A DNA stretch of 11,091 nucleotides from Candidatus Woykebacteria bacterium RBG_16_39_9b (GCA_001816695.1 MHCR01000024.1:2573-13663), one strand, 5' to 3'; counted from the stretch's first letter, positions 1 to 6,338 are shown. Numbers and translations are program-made. The notes: generated by a model not told the origin, from the sequence alone.

Positions 1-458
1 TTTTACCTGTTTTACCTGAAACAGAAAGCGTTAAGATAAATCCGGAAGATATCGAGATGGAAGCTTTCAGAGCAAGCGGTCCGGGCGGACAAAACGTGCA
101 AAAAGTCGCGTCTGCCGTAAGAATTAAACATAAGCCAACCGGCATAGCCGTTACTGCCCAATCTGAACGTTCTCAGGCGCAAAATAGAGAAAATGCCTTA
201 AAAATACTCCGCAGCAAACTCGCAGTTAAACAATCCGAACAGGAACAAGCTAAAGAACGGGAACTTAAAGGGGAATTTAAAACTGCTTCATGGGGCAATC
301 AGATACGCAGTTATGTTTTGCACCCTTATAAAATGGTTAAAGATTTGCGGACAGGTGTGGAAGTCTCTGATCCATACGCGGTTTTAGACGGCGATTTAAA
401 TGAACTTTTGGATGGTGAACTAATATTCTTCGCCAAAGCCGCAAAAAATAACCTCTAG
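1..458 (+). CDS. prfB: Peptide chain release factor 2, C-terminal part (5' end outside window)
   Basis: This is the C-terminal 151 residues of a class I release factor, which enters the ribosomal A site at a stop codon and triggers hydrolysis of peptidyl-tRNA. The reading frame is open from base 3, so the first ATG (57) is internal and the gene starts upstream. The catalytic GGQ loop is at visible residues 28-30, in the context RASGPGGQNVQK, where the usual sequence is SGAGGQ. The ending reads WGNQIRSYVLHPYKMVKD, then DLRTGVEV and AVLDGDL, which is characteristic of RF2 rather than RF1, so it should read UAA and UGA. The stop-codon recognition motif and the programmed frameshift found in many prfB genes would lie outside the window. 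prfB next to ftsEX is a known arrangement in several Gram-positive lineages. Confidence 0.95.
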   Translation, partial: LPVLPETESVKINPEDIEMEAFRASGPGGQNVQKVASAVRIKHKPTGIAVTAQSERSQAQNRENALKILRSKLAVKQSEQEQAKERELKGEFKTASWGNQIRSYVLHPYKMVKDLRTGVEVSDPYAVLDGDLNELLDGELIFFAKAAKNNL

Positions 459-463
459 TTTGG

Positions 464-492
464 TTGCTTTTTAGCCTCGAATCTGTTATTGT
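464..492 (+). promoter_or_regulatory. Possible promoter for ftsEX and the hydrolase gene
   Basis: TTGCTT (464-469) is 17 nt from TATTGT (487-492), which has an upstream TG as in an extended -10. The predicted transcript would start about 20 nt before the ftsE ATG. It lies in the short prfB-ftsE gap and would let the division genes be expressed apart from prfB. Boxes match the consensus only partly. Confidence 0.35.
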
Positions 493-520
493 TTTTTATA
501 TTCAAGAAGTGGAAAGCTCA

Positions 521-1207
521 ATGATTTCATTTCACAAAGTTACAAAGCAATATAATGGGCAACCTGCCATAGCAGAAGTATCTTTGGAAATTCCTGATTC
601 GGAATTCGTTTTTGTTGTCGGGCCTTCCGGAGCAGGAAAATCAACTATTCTAAAGCTCATTATCCGTGAAGAACTCCCCAGCCGAGGCAAAGTTTTTGTC
701 GATGAATGGGACATCGCAAATTTAAGTGACCAATTAATCCCTCACTTGAGACGGAAAGTTGGAACTGTATTTCAAGATTTTAAACTGCTTCCCCAAAGAA
801 CTGTTTACGAAAACATTGCTTTCCCGCTGGAAATCGTTGGACTGGGAGATGCCGAAATTGATTCTAACGTACGTGAGGTACTAGAATTAATTAACTTAGC
901 TGGCAAGGCTGATCATTTTCCTCAACAGCTTTCTGGTGGTGAAGCGCAGAAAGTAGCTATTGCTAGAGCCATGATTCTTCGCCCTGAAATACTTTTGGCG
1001 GATGAACCAACTGGTAATCTTGACCCTCAAAGCGCCTGGGAAATTATGCAACTTCTCGCAAAACTAAATGATCTTGGTACAACAGTAATAATGGCAACCC
1101 ACAATATGGATATATCTTCCAGTCTGCCTCACCGTAAAATACATTTAATGGAAGGAAGACTTGTAAAAGACACAAAAGATAAAAAGGGCAAAAAGGAGGA
1201 GAATTAG
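521..1207 (+). CDS. ftsE: Cell division ATP-binding protein FtsE
   Basis: This is the cytoplasmic ABC ATPase of the FtsEX complex, which couples ATP hydrolysis at the division site to activation of a cell-wall hydrolase. From the ATG at 521 the protein is 228 residues, the usual FtsE length. Visible motifs are Walker A GPSGAGKST (34-42), the Q-loop glutamine at 85 in VFQDFKLL, the signature LSGGE (137-141), Walker B ILLADE (157-162), the D-loop GNLD (165-168) and the switch histidine at 194. The frame is open further upstream to a TTG at 464, but residues before 521 do not resemble FtsE, and GGAAAG (511-516) fits the later start. The C-terminus is a lysine/glutamate-rich tail. ftsX follows after 18 nt, in the same frame. 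Confidence 0.95.
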   Translation: MISFHKVTKQYNGQPAIAEVSLEIPDSEFVFVVGPSGAGKSTILKLIIREELPSRGKVFVDEWDIANLSDQLIPHLRRKVGTVFQDFKLLPQRTVYENIAFPLEIVGLGDAEIDSNVREVLELINLAGKADHFPQQLSGGEAQKVAIARAMILRPEILLADEPTGNLDPQSAWEIMQLLAKLNDLGTTVIMATHNMDISSSLPHRKIHLMEGRLVKDTKDKKGKKEEN

Positions 1208-1225
1208 TCAATATTTGGTGAAAAT

Positions 1226-2107
1226 ATGAAATCCCTGCCAAGACTTGCTAAAACAACCTCTCAAAGAATAGTTAGAAATCCCCAACAGGCATTTGCGGCA
1301 ATATTTGTAATGTTTTTAACCTTTTTTTCTTTAGCTGGATTTATTTTAATCTTTGCGGGATCAAACACTCTACTTTCCTATTTTGAATCCAGACCCCAAG
1401 TAACCGCCTTTTTCAAAGACGACACAAAAGTAGAACAGATTGATGATTTAAAAAGCAGTCTCAACGAGACTGGAAAGATTTCCAAATTAAAATATATTTC
1501 GAAAGAAGAAGCACTTGCGATATATAAAGAAAGAAATAAAAATGAGCCGATTCTACTGGAGTTTGTAACTGCTGACATATTACCAGCTTCACTTGAAGTT
1601 TCTGCAACTGATGTAAAAGATTTATCGTCAATAGCTGAAATTCTAAAAAATGAGCAGTCCGTAGAGGAGGTTGTCTTTCAAAAGGATATAGTAGATACAC
1701 TAATAGCTTGGACAAGTACCATCCGCACTGCTGGAGCAGGTTTAGTGATATTTTTGTTAGTAACATCCTTTTTTATCACCCTGATTGTGATTGGTCTCAA
1801 TATTTCAATTCATAAAGAAGAAATAGAAATAATGCGCTTAGTGGGGGCTACTAAATGGTATATTCGAACTCCCTTTATATTTGAAGGAGTATTTTACGGC
1901 GTGACAAGTGCAATTCTTGCAACCACTGCTGTTTGGGGAGCACTTCTTTGGTTCTCACCGGTTTTGCAAAAAATCTTCGCCGGTATCCCTCTATTTCCAG
2001 TACCCACCAAAATATTTTTCTTACTATTAGCCGGAGAAATGTTAATTGGAATACTAATTGGCATAACCGGTGCTTATATAGCAACAAGACGATATTTAAA
2101 GGTTTAA
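1226..2107 (+). CDS. ftsX: Cell division permease-like protein FtsX
   Basis: This is the membrane partner of FtsE. It passes the ATPase signal across the membrane to a murein hydrolase. The 293-residue protein has the FtsX plan: a short cytoplasmic N-terminus, a membrane segment at about 23-45, an extracytoplasmic domain of about 120 residues, then three more membrane segments near 170-194, 217-243 and 262-286. The stretch EIEIMRLVGATKWYIR after the second segment is the conserved cytoplasmic loop of FtsX/MacB-type permeases. The start is ATG 1226 with a weak GGTGA just before it. A stronger AGGAGG at 1195-1200 lies about 25 nt upstream, inside the end of ftsE, and has no conventional start codon well spaced from it. 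The next gene begins 3 nt after the stop. Confidence 0.93.
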   Translation: MKSLPRLAKTTSQRIVRNPQQAFAAIFVMFLTFFSLAGFILIFAGSNTLLSYFESRPQVTAFFKDDTKVEQIDDLKSSLNETGKISKLKYISKEEALAIYKERNKNEPILLEFVTADILPASLEVSATDVKDLSSIAEILKNEQSVEEVVFQKDIVDTLIAWTSTIRTAGAGLVIFLLVTSFFITLIVIGLNISIHKEEIEIMRLVGATKWYIRTPFIFEGVFYGVTSAILATTAVWGALLWFSPVLQKIFAGIPLFPVPTKIFFLLLAGEMLIGILIGITGAYIATRRYLKV

Positions 2108-2110
2108 TTG

Positions 2111-3385
2111 ATGTTAAAAAGAATTCTTCTTATATTTATAATTTTGGTAATAGCAGTCAATATAAACCCCGTAACCATACTTAGCCATAATGGTTATCCG
2201 CAAATTCCCGAGACGGGTGGCTTAAGCTTTAGCGATTACCAAAAGAAACTTGAAGAAAACATTAGACGACAGGACGATCTCAGAAGAAAAATTGCAGAGA
2301 CTCAAAGTCAAGAAAGAACTTTAGCGTACCAGATAACCTACATTGAAAATCAGATAAACTTAAGAGAGCTTGAAATTGAAGAAACTGAGACCCGTATTGC
2401 CCAACTTAAAGATAACATCGGAGTTCTTAGCGGCAAACTAAAAAATGTTGAACAAGACTTAAATTATTTAACAAGTGTCTCTAACGAGCGGTTGCGAACC
2501 ATATACATGGAAAGTTACAAACAACCGCTTGATGTATTTATTGGCAGCTCAGCTAATTTCAATGACTTAATCGTAAAAACCCGTTATGCGCAAGATGTTA
2601 GAGCCCAAGACGTTGCGCTTTTGCTCGAACTAAGAGATACAAAAGCAAACTATAACAAACAAAAACAAGAGTTAGAAAACAAAAAAGCCGAGGAAGAAGG
2701 TCTAAAACAAAAACTTGCTGGCCAAAGAGCCGACCTTGCTGCTCAAAGAGGTGGAAAAGAAAATCTTTTGGCCGCGACCAAGAATGATGAATCTAGATAT
2801 AGCAGATTACTTGCGGCTGCTCAGTCCGAAGCGAGAATACTTGGGGAAATAGTTTTCAAAGGAAACGTTGTTGAGCGTTCGATATCGATAAATGGCCTTT
2901 ACAAGGCAGGACGCATAAGCACTGGCGCCAGGGTGGGAACTATGGGTAGCACTGGGTATCCGGGATGTAGTACAGCAAGCCATTTGCATCTAGAAACTCT
3001 CATCAATGCGAGATTTGATGGTAATGTGTTGCGTGGCAGTTTGATTAATCCAGAGTCAAGACTTTCGCCAAGAACTATCTTGGCCTTTGATGCCAACAAC
3101 AACTTATACTATAGAACCACAGGTTTTGGTGGCTACTCTTGGCCTATGAGCGACCCTATTATGACACAGGGTTATGGTAAAACTCCATGGTCATACCGAT
3201 ATCAGAACAACTTCCACACAGGAATTGATTTGGTTGATTTAGATTCAGATAACGTAGCCGTGAAAGCTATGGGAAGCGGTACTCTGTATAAGGGTACGAT
3301 AACCTGTGGCGGTAGCTCCCCCATAAAGGTAGCTTTGATAGACCATGGTGGCAGTTTTATATCTGCATATTGGCATCTCCAATAG
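2111..3385 (+). CDS. Secreted coiled-coil murein hydrolase with a circularly permuted M23 (LytM-type) domain
   Basis: This is probably the peptidoglycan hydrolase controlled by the adjacent FtsEX, equivalent to CwlO, PcsB, RipC or EnvC. From ATG 2111 it has 424 residues: an N-terminal hydrophobic signal or anchor (about 4-25), a long coiled coil (about 40-130), a hinge with DVFIGSSANF (141-150), a second coiled coil (about 160-240) and a C-terminal M23-like domain. In normal M23 enzymes the order is HxxxD, then YxHL, then TGPHLHFE. Here GSTGYPGCSTASHLHLE comes first (H291, H293), then HTGID (H369, D373), and the protein ends at YWHLQ (H422). Each motif occurs once, so the active-site set looks complete but permuted. 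A ribosome site AAAGG overlaps the end of ftsX, and a TTG at 2108 is an alternative start. Family assignment is firm; permutation is read from motif order. Confidence 0.88.
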   Translation: MLKRILLIFIILVIAVNINPVTILSHNGYPQIPETGGLSFSDYQKKLEENIRRQDDLRRKIAETQSQERTLAYQITYIENQINLRELEIEETETRIAQLKDNIGVLSGKLKNVEQDLNYLTSVSNERLRTIYMESYKQPLDVFIGSSANFNDLIVKTRYAQDVRAQDVALLLELRDTKANYNKQKQELENKKAEEEGLKQKLAGQRADLAAQRGGKENLLAATKNDESRYSRLLAAAQSEARILGEIVFKGNVVERSISINGLYKAGRISTGARVGTMGSTGYPGCSTASHLHLETLINARFDGNVLRGSLINPESRLSPRTILAFDANNNLYYRTTGFGGYSWPMSDPIMTQGYGKTPWSYRYQNNFHTGIDLVDLDSDNVAVKAMGSGTLYKGTITCGGSSPIKVALIDHGGSFISAYWHLQ

Positions 3386-3388
3386 ATC

Positions 3389-3438
3389 TTGACTAAGTAA
3401 CTTCCCACTTGTATTCTTCCCTCACCATGCCCGCTGGC
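3389..3438 (+). repeat. Left copy of a duplicated promoter and gene start
   Basis: This segment matches 4186-4235, the promoter and start of the lamin-tail gene. TTGACT (3389-3394) and TATTCT (3412-3417) are identical in both copies and 17 nt apart in both. From 3410 to 3438, 25 of 29 bases match, and three of the four differences are transitions. The spacer between the boxes has diverged. It starts 4 nt after the hydrolase stop codon. Confidence 0.7.
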
Positions 3439-3486
3439 TTGTTTATTTTCTTTTTACTATCCCACCAACTCAAGCCCCGGGCTTGA
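3427..3486 (+). pseudogene. Remnant of the start of a lamin-tail-type secreted protein
   Basis: An ATG at 3427, placed 9 nt after a -10 box exactly as in the intact gene at 4224, opens a 19-codon frame. It begins MPAGLFIFFLLSHQ, which resembles the signal peptide start MPTAILILFLFVFF of the downstream protein, and then runs into the REP repeat, which supplies the stop. The simplest reading is a former paralogue cut short by the REP/RAYT cassette. It could still be transcribed, since the promoter boxes are intact. Confidence 0.4.
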
Positions 3487-3494
3487 AGCTACGG
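3470..3494 (+). repeat. REP-like hairpin, copy 1
   Basis: A 25-nt unit with dyad TCAAGCCC-C-GGGCTTGA followed by AGCTACGG. It is identical to copy 2 at 4137-4161. Read on the - strand, GTAG precedes the hairpin, as in REP elements recognised by REP-associated transposases. The next bases extend it into a second small palindrome, GCTAC-G-GTAGC (3488-3498), so GTAG is present on both strands here. Confidence 0.8.
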
Positions 3495-3520
3495 TAGCGA
3501 ATCTATATCGATTTATAAAT

Positions 3521-4105
3521 CTATTCAAGGATAAGACCCGCTAGCTCGTTAGGAAACTCTTCCTCACCCTCCGCAAATTTTCTATAATCTTCTCTTGTAT
3601 CTTTTTTAGAAAAATAATCCAGAATAATTTTGTCCTCGGTCAAATCATCATTTTTTCTTAAACCAACATAAGCGGGATACGAAGACCAGGTGTAACTAGC
3701 CAAAGTCTTTCGTCCAGTCAACAGCTCCCTTGGATTAAGATGTATGTATCGGGAAAGATGTAATAGATAATCATCAGTTTGAATTAATTTAGCCTTAAAC
3801 CTGCCTTGAAAAAGGGGACCAACCCTCTCATACCGTTTATTGAAATACATCGAATATGCCAAATTTAATCTTTGGATAAATAAAGAAACTATTAAATCAG
3901 TCTTTTGGTTTATCAATAGGTGGTAGTGGTTAGGCATTAAGCAATAAACTAAGACGCTTATTTTATATTTATCGCCGTAAAGTTTAACTTTGTTTAAGAA
4001 TCTACGATAATCTGCGTCGTCTTGAAAAATAGTCCTTTTTTCAATTCCTCTTGAATAAATATGGTAATAACCTCCCTTATAAAATATTGGTTCCCTTGCC
4101 GGCAT
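3521..4105 (-). CDS. REP-associated tyrosine transposase (RAYT, Y1/HUH family)
   Basis: This enzyme belongs to the TnpA_REP branch of the IS200/IS605-type Y1 transposases, which nick and rejoin single-stranded DNA at REP hairpins through a phosphotyrosine link. The 194-residue protein contains the HUH metal-binding motif HYH at 60-62 in CLMPNHYHLLI, the family motif GPLFQGRFK (96-104), and the catalytic tyrosine Y120 in SRYIHLNP. The N-terminus YYHIYSRGIEKRTIF is also typical. All key residues are present and the frame is unbroken, so it may be active. The gene lies on the strand opposite to its neighbours and between two REP copies. Its start, ATG at 4105-4103, is only 6 nt from a good -10 box, so the transcript may be leaderless. 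Confidence 0.93.
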   Translation of the reverse strand: MPAREPIFYKGGYYHIYSRGIEKRTIFQDDADYRRFLNKVKLYGDKYKISVLVYCLMPNHYHLLINQKTDLIVSLFIQRLNLAYSMYFNKRYERVGPLFQGRFKAKLIQTDDYLLHLSRYIHLNPRELLTGRKTLASYTWSSYPAYVGLRKNDDLTEDKIILDYFSKKDTREDYRKFAEGEEEFPNELAGLILE

Positions 4106-4111
4106 AAACCT

Positions 4112-4140
4112 ATCATACTCGTCCTACTTTCCAAGTTCAA
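4112..4140 (-). promoter_or_regulatory. Promoter of the transposase gene, with its -35 in the REP arm
   Basis: On the - strand TTGAAC (4140-4135) is followed after 17 nt by TATGAT (4117-4112). The -35 hexamer is formed largely by the outer arm of REP copy 2. The -10 ends 6 nt before the ATG, so transcription would start at or next to the start codon. Binding of the transposase to the REP could therefore affect its own transcription; this last point is inference. Confidence 0.55.
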
Positions 4141-4161
4141 GCCCCGGGCTTGAAGCTACGG
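4137..4161 (+). repeat. REP-like hairpin, copy 2
   Basis: This copy is identical over 25 nt to 3470-3494. With one extra base on the left its stem extends to TTCAAGCCC-C-GGGCTTGAA (9 bp). On the - strand it has the 5' GTAG next to the hairpin. It lies just upstream of the transposase gene and overlaps that gene's -35 box. Confidence 0.8.
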
Positions 4162-4185
4162 GATTGACTCTATGATTGTGGTGTA

Positions 4186-4214
4186 TTGACTCGATAGTTT
4201 ATCATCTGTATTCT
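4186..4214 (+). promoter_or_regulatory. Promoter of the lamin-tail protein gene, probably leaderless
   Basis: TTGACT (4186-4191), 17 nt, TATTCT (4209-4214). The ATG at 4224 is 9 nt after the -10, so the mRNA would begin within a few bases of the start codon, and no Shine-Dalgarno sequence is present. Both boxes are conserved in the duplicate at 3389-3417. A further ATTGACTC at 4163-4170 repeats the -35 region 22 nt upstream. Confidence 0.6.
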
Positions 4215-4235
4215 TTCCTCACTATGCCCACTGCC
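4207..4235 (+). repeat. Right copy of the duplicated gene start
   Basis: This is the partner of 3410-3438, with 25 of 29 identical bases, covering the -10 box, the leader and the first four codons of the lamin-tail gene. The two copies flank the REP-RAYT cassette in direct orientation. Confidence 0.7.
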
Positions 4236-5363
4236 ATTTTGATACTTTTTTTATTTGTCTTTTTCACAACACCCATATTTGCCGCGAGCAGCAGCGTAGT
4301 TCTAAATGAAACACACCCCCAACCAACCGCTGGTGCTGATTGGATCGAGCTTTACAATATGTCCACCTCGGAGGTGGACATAAGTAGCTGGAAACTTTTA
4401 GACACTGCAATCTCTCCTATGAAAACCGTCCCAGACGGTACTAAGCTAGGCCCAAACACTTTTTTAGTTTTTGAAGTTTCGAACAGATTAAATAACAGCG
4501 GTGATACAATAAAATTGGTTGACACAAACGGAGCGGAAATAGATTTATTTAATTACACGTCTTCAACTGAAAACAAATCTTACTCCAGAATCCCTAACGG
4601 CAAGGAGGAATGGTTTGGTAATCAAAACCCAACCAAGGAAGCTTCAAACGGCACCAATCCGCCTAAGCAGGATTCGAGCGCAAACACCGGTAATATTACA
4701 TTGACGGAATTTATGCCCAACCCAGATGGAGGTTCTGAGTGGGCCGAAGTTTATAATCCAAATAATTTTGCAGTAGATGCGGGAGGATGGAAAATTGATG
4801 ATGTTGAAGGTGCATCTTCACCATACACAGTTGAAAACGGCACTGAAATTGGCCCAAAAAATTATAGGGTTTTTTCTTTTTCTTCAAAATTAAATAACTC
4901 TGACGACACAATTCGCCTTTTAGATCCGCAGGGAAAGGTTATTGAAAGTTATACATATAAAGAATCGACGAAAGCCGCTTCTTTTGCCAAAAATAGCTCT
5001 GGGGCTTGGCAGTTAACCATAACTCCGACTCCAGGATCACCAAACAAATTCACCCAATCTAACGAAAACGCCACGGCAACCTATCCAAAAAATTCTAACA
5101 CTTCTGGGCAATCCTTAGGTTCAAAAACGGCCCAAAACGAAGAAATACCTCCTACGAGCCAGGAGACACTTGGAGATCTTAATTTCTCAGAAACCACTTC
5201 TTCTGCCAGTAGCGGAGCAACATCTATAAATCTTCAGCAAAAATCCGCCTTTAAACAGCTTGGATCTACCACTCTAATTCTTCTTGGCGGAATAGTTTTT
5301 CTGGCAGCTGCTGTTTATCCCTTAATCCCACAAATAAAAAAGCGGCTCTTTTTGAACCGCTAG
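4224..5363 (+). CDS. Membrane-anchored surface protein with two lamin-tail domains
   Basis: From ATG 4224 the protein has 379 residues. It begins with a signal peptide (hydrophobic core about 4-20, likely cleavage near AAS). Two lamin-tail-type beta domains follow at about 22-130 and 157-273. They share the pattern WIELYN or WAEVYN, then SSWKL or GGWKI, then LNNSGDTIKL or LNNSDDTIRL, so they are internal duplicates. After them comes a Ser/Thr/Asn-rich linker (about 275-345), a single membrane segment (about 350-369) and a basic tail KKRLFLNR. This predicts an extracytoplasmic stalked protein held by its C-terminus. Lamin-tail domains in bacteria occur in surface and nuclease-associated proteins; no enzyme motif is visible, so a specific role cannot be given. 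The frame extends upstream to a TTG at 4176, but the promoter and signal peptide support 4224. The C-terminal codons overlap a terminator for the opposite strand. Confidence 0.87.
   Translation: MPTAILILFLFVFFTTPIFAASSSVVLNETHPQPTAGADWIELYNMSTSEVDISSWKLLDTAISPMKTVPDGTKLGPNTFLVFEVSNRLNNSGDTIKLVDTNGAEIDLFNYTSSTENKSYSRIPNGKEEWFGNQNPTKEASNGTNPPKQDSSANTGNITLTEFMPNPDGGSEWAEVYNPNNFAVDAGGWKIDDVEGASSPYTVENGTEIGPKNYRVFSFSSKLNNSDDTIRLLDPQGKVIESYTYKESTKAASFAKNSSGAWQLTITPTPGSPNKFTQSNENATATYPKNSNTSGQSLGSKTAQNEEIPPTSQETLGDLNFSETTSSASSGATSINLQQKSAFKQLGSTTLILLGGIVFLAAAVYPLIPQIKKRLFLNR
5331..5361 (-). terminator. Terminator for the lipoprotein gene, inside the end of the lamin-tail gene
   Basis: Read on the - strand, an 8-bp stem AGCGGTTC/GAGCCGCT with one G-T pair and a 5-nt A-rich loop is followed by TTTTTATTTG. 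That is a good intrinsic terminator for the gene ending at 5393. It overlaps the last codons of the convergent lamin-tail gene. On the + strand the hairpin has no T run after it. Confidence 0.75.
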
Positions 5364-5365
5364 GA

Positions 5366-5387
5366 ACAGCCTGCTTTTAAAGGCTGT
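5366..5387. other. Small hairpin between convergent genes
   Basis: ACAGCCT (5366-5372) pairs perfectly with AGGCTGT (5381-5387) around an 8-nt loop. No T run follows on either strand, so it is not by itself an intrinsic terminator. It may protect the 3' end of the lamin-tail transcript. Confidence 0.4.
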
Positions 5388-5392
5388 AAGGA

Positions 5393-6259
5393 TCAATTAA
5401 CTTTATGGATTTCTCCCTCCAAACCCTCAACAATAATCTGCCATTCGGTGAGTGAAATATTCAAGTCGGCGATCTCTTCGCCCGTGTTTGGATCAATTAT
5501 CTCATCCCAAAATACGCTTATGTAGATATTTAATGTTTCGTCCAGTGTTGAGTTGGCCTGCACCCACAGATCTTCCTCCTCAAACGAATAGATCTTGCCA
5601 TCTGGAAACCGAAACTTGGATCGAAACCGCACCAAATGATCTTTGCTGTGCCTATTGTGCACTCTGATTGGCAACGTTACTTGAGAATTGTGGAAAAGAA
5701 GGTCAGATTGTTGGGGCAAATCTACTTCAATCAGACTTAAAGCCTCTTGCCTATCCCGCTCGACAGCTACAGCCGTAGTTTGAGCGTTAGCTGTAGCAGT
5801 CGCCTCGTTAGACAACCTCTGGGCCTCTGTGTCCTTGAACTCGACAGAATACTGATCAAGGGCCCAACCAGCAGAGCCCCGCTTTAGCTCAATGTCTGCA
5901 TATTGCTCTTTTGTAGGAGATTCGCGTTCCGGACGACGCATTACGATAATTCTTATGGTGGCGAAATCACCATCGTTCTGAAGAACCTGAGTACTTGTAA
6001 CGGTAAGAGGCTCTGTCAGAGCCATCGCACAGACCTTAGCCAAAGCAATCTTCTCAGGATCACTTCGGTCCTCATAGATCGAAGGCTGCTCCGGACATTT
6101 TCCCGCTTTGGCATCCGCCAAGGGGGTTATCGCTACCGGAGAACCTATTTGACCCAAATGCTCTGATGTTACTGGAGGCGAAGAACCTCCTCCACCACTG
6201 CAAGAGAGAACAAGGAGTGCAACCGGGACCAGAAATATTACAAATTTTAGACGGTGCAT
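5393..6259 (-). CDS. Putative lipoprotein of unknown function
   Basis: The function is not recognised. The 288-residue product starts with a lipoprotein signal peptide (hydrophobic core about 5-18) and a lipobox-like VLSC with Cys20, followed by a glycine-rich linker GGGGSS. Residues about 50-150 contain a mixed alpha/beta segment ending in DIELKRGSAGWALDQY, reminiscent of the NTF2-like fold of small secreted lipoproteins (inference). A helical Ala/Thr-rich connector ATATANAQTTAVA (about 160-175) leads to a beta-rich C-terminal domain (about 185-285) that looks like an Ig-type sandwich. A GGAGG ribosome site sits 8 nt before the ATG. It has its own promoter and terminator. Its base composition is richer in G+C than most neighbours (28 of 60 in the stretch 5701-5760), like the Gre-like and MFS genes. 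Confidence 0.8.
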   Translation of the reverse strand: MHRLKFVIFLVPVALLVLSCSGGGGSSPPVTSEHLGQIGSPVAITPLADAKAGKCPEQPSIYEDRSDPEKIALAKVCAMALTEPLTVTSTQVLQNDGDFATIRIIVMRRPERESPTKEQYADIELKRGSAGWALDQYSVEFKDTEAQRLSNEATATANAQTTAVAVERDRQEALSLIEVDLPQQSDLLFHNSQVTLPIRVHNRHSKDHLVRFRSKFRFPDGKIYSFEEEDLWVQANSTLDETLNIYISVFWDEIIDPNTGEEIADLNISLTEWQIIVEGLEGEIHKVN

Positions 6260-6299
6260 TTGTCGACCTCCCGGATCCCTAATCTTCTTTGGTGAAGGG

Positions 6300-6328
6300 A
6301 TTATAGCAGTAATCTACTCTAGCTTCAA
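6300..6328 (-). promoter_or_regulatory. Promoter of the lipoprotein gene
   Basis: On the - strand TTGAAG (6328-6323), 17 nt, then TATAAT (6305-6300) preceded by TGC, an extended -10. The leader would be about 35 nt and carries GGAGG 8 nt before the ATG. It is divergent from, and interleaved with, the VanZ-like gene promoter. Confidence 0.75.
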
Positions 6329-6338
6329 ATAAATAGTC

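Larger units (their letters stand above)
3470..4161 (-). mobile_element. REP-RAYT cassette: transposase gene between two identical REP hairpins
   Basis: The cassette consists of REP copy 1, a - strand REP-associated tyrosine transposase gene and REP copy 2. Both REPs point the same way and are identical over 25 nt. Established RAYT systems have a single-copy transposase flanked by REPs that it cleaves as single-stranded DNA, and this matches. No target-site duplication of the classical kind is visible, as expected for Y1 transposases. Outside the cassette lie imperfect duplicates of the start of the next gene. Confidence 0.75.

Noticed and set aside
1933..2184. An 83-codon + strand frame overlapping the end of ftsX
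   Set aside because: It lies in another frame within clear ftsX and hydrolase coding sequence, has no ribosome site and no recognisable protein features.
3386..3520. A frameshifted remainder of the M23 domain after the hydrolase stop codon
   Set aside because: No frame after 3385 shows a GxxVxxGxxIG or HLHFE block; the bases are instead the duplicated promoter and the REP. The HLH motif is already present upstream in the protein.
3470..4161. Repeated hairpins as a CRISPR-like array
   Set aside because: There are only two copies here, about 640 nt apart with a transposase gene between them, and no spacer-repeat periodicity or cas gene.
6262..6278. GTCGAC and GGATCC close together before the lipoprotein gene, suggesting a cloning artefact
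   Set aside because: Two six-base sites can occur by chance. The promoter, ribosome site and coding region around them are continuous and natural in appearance.
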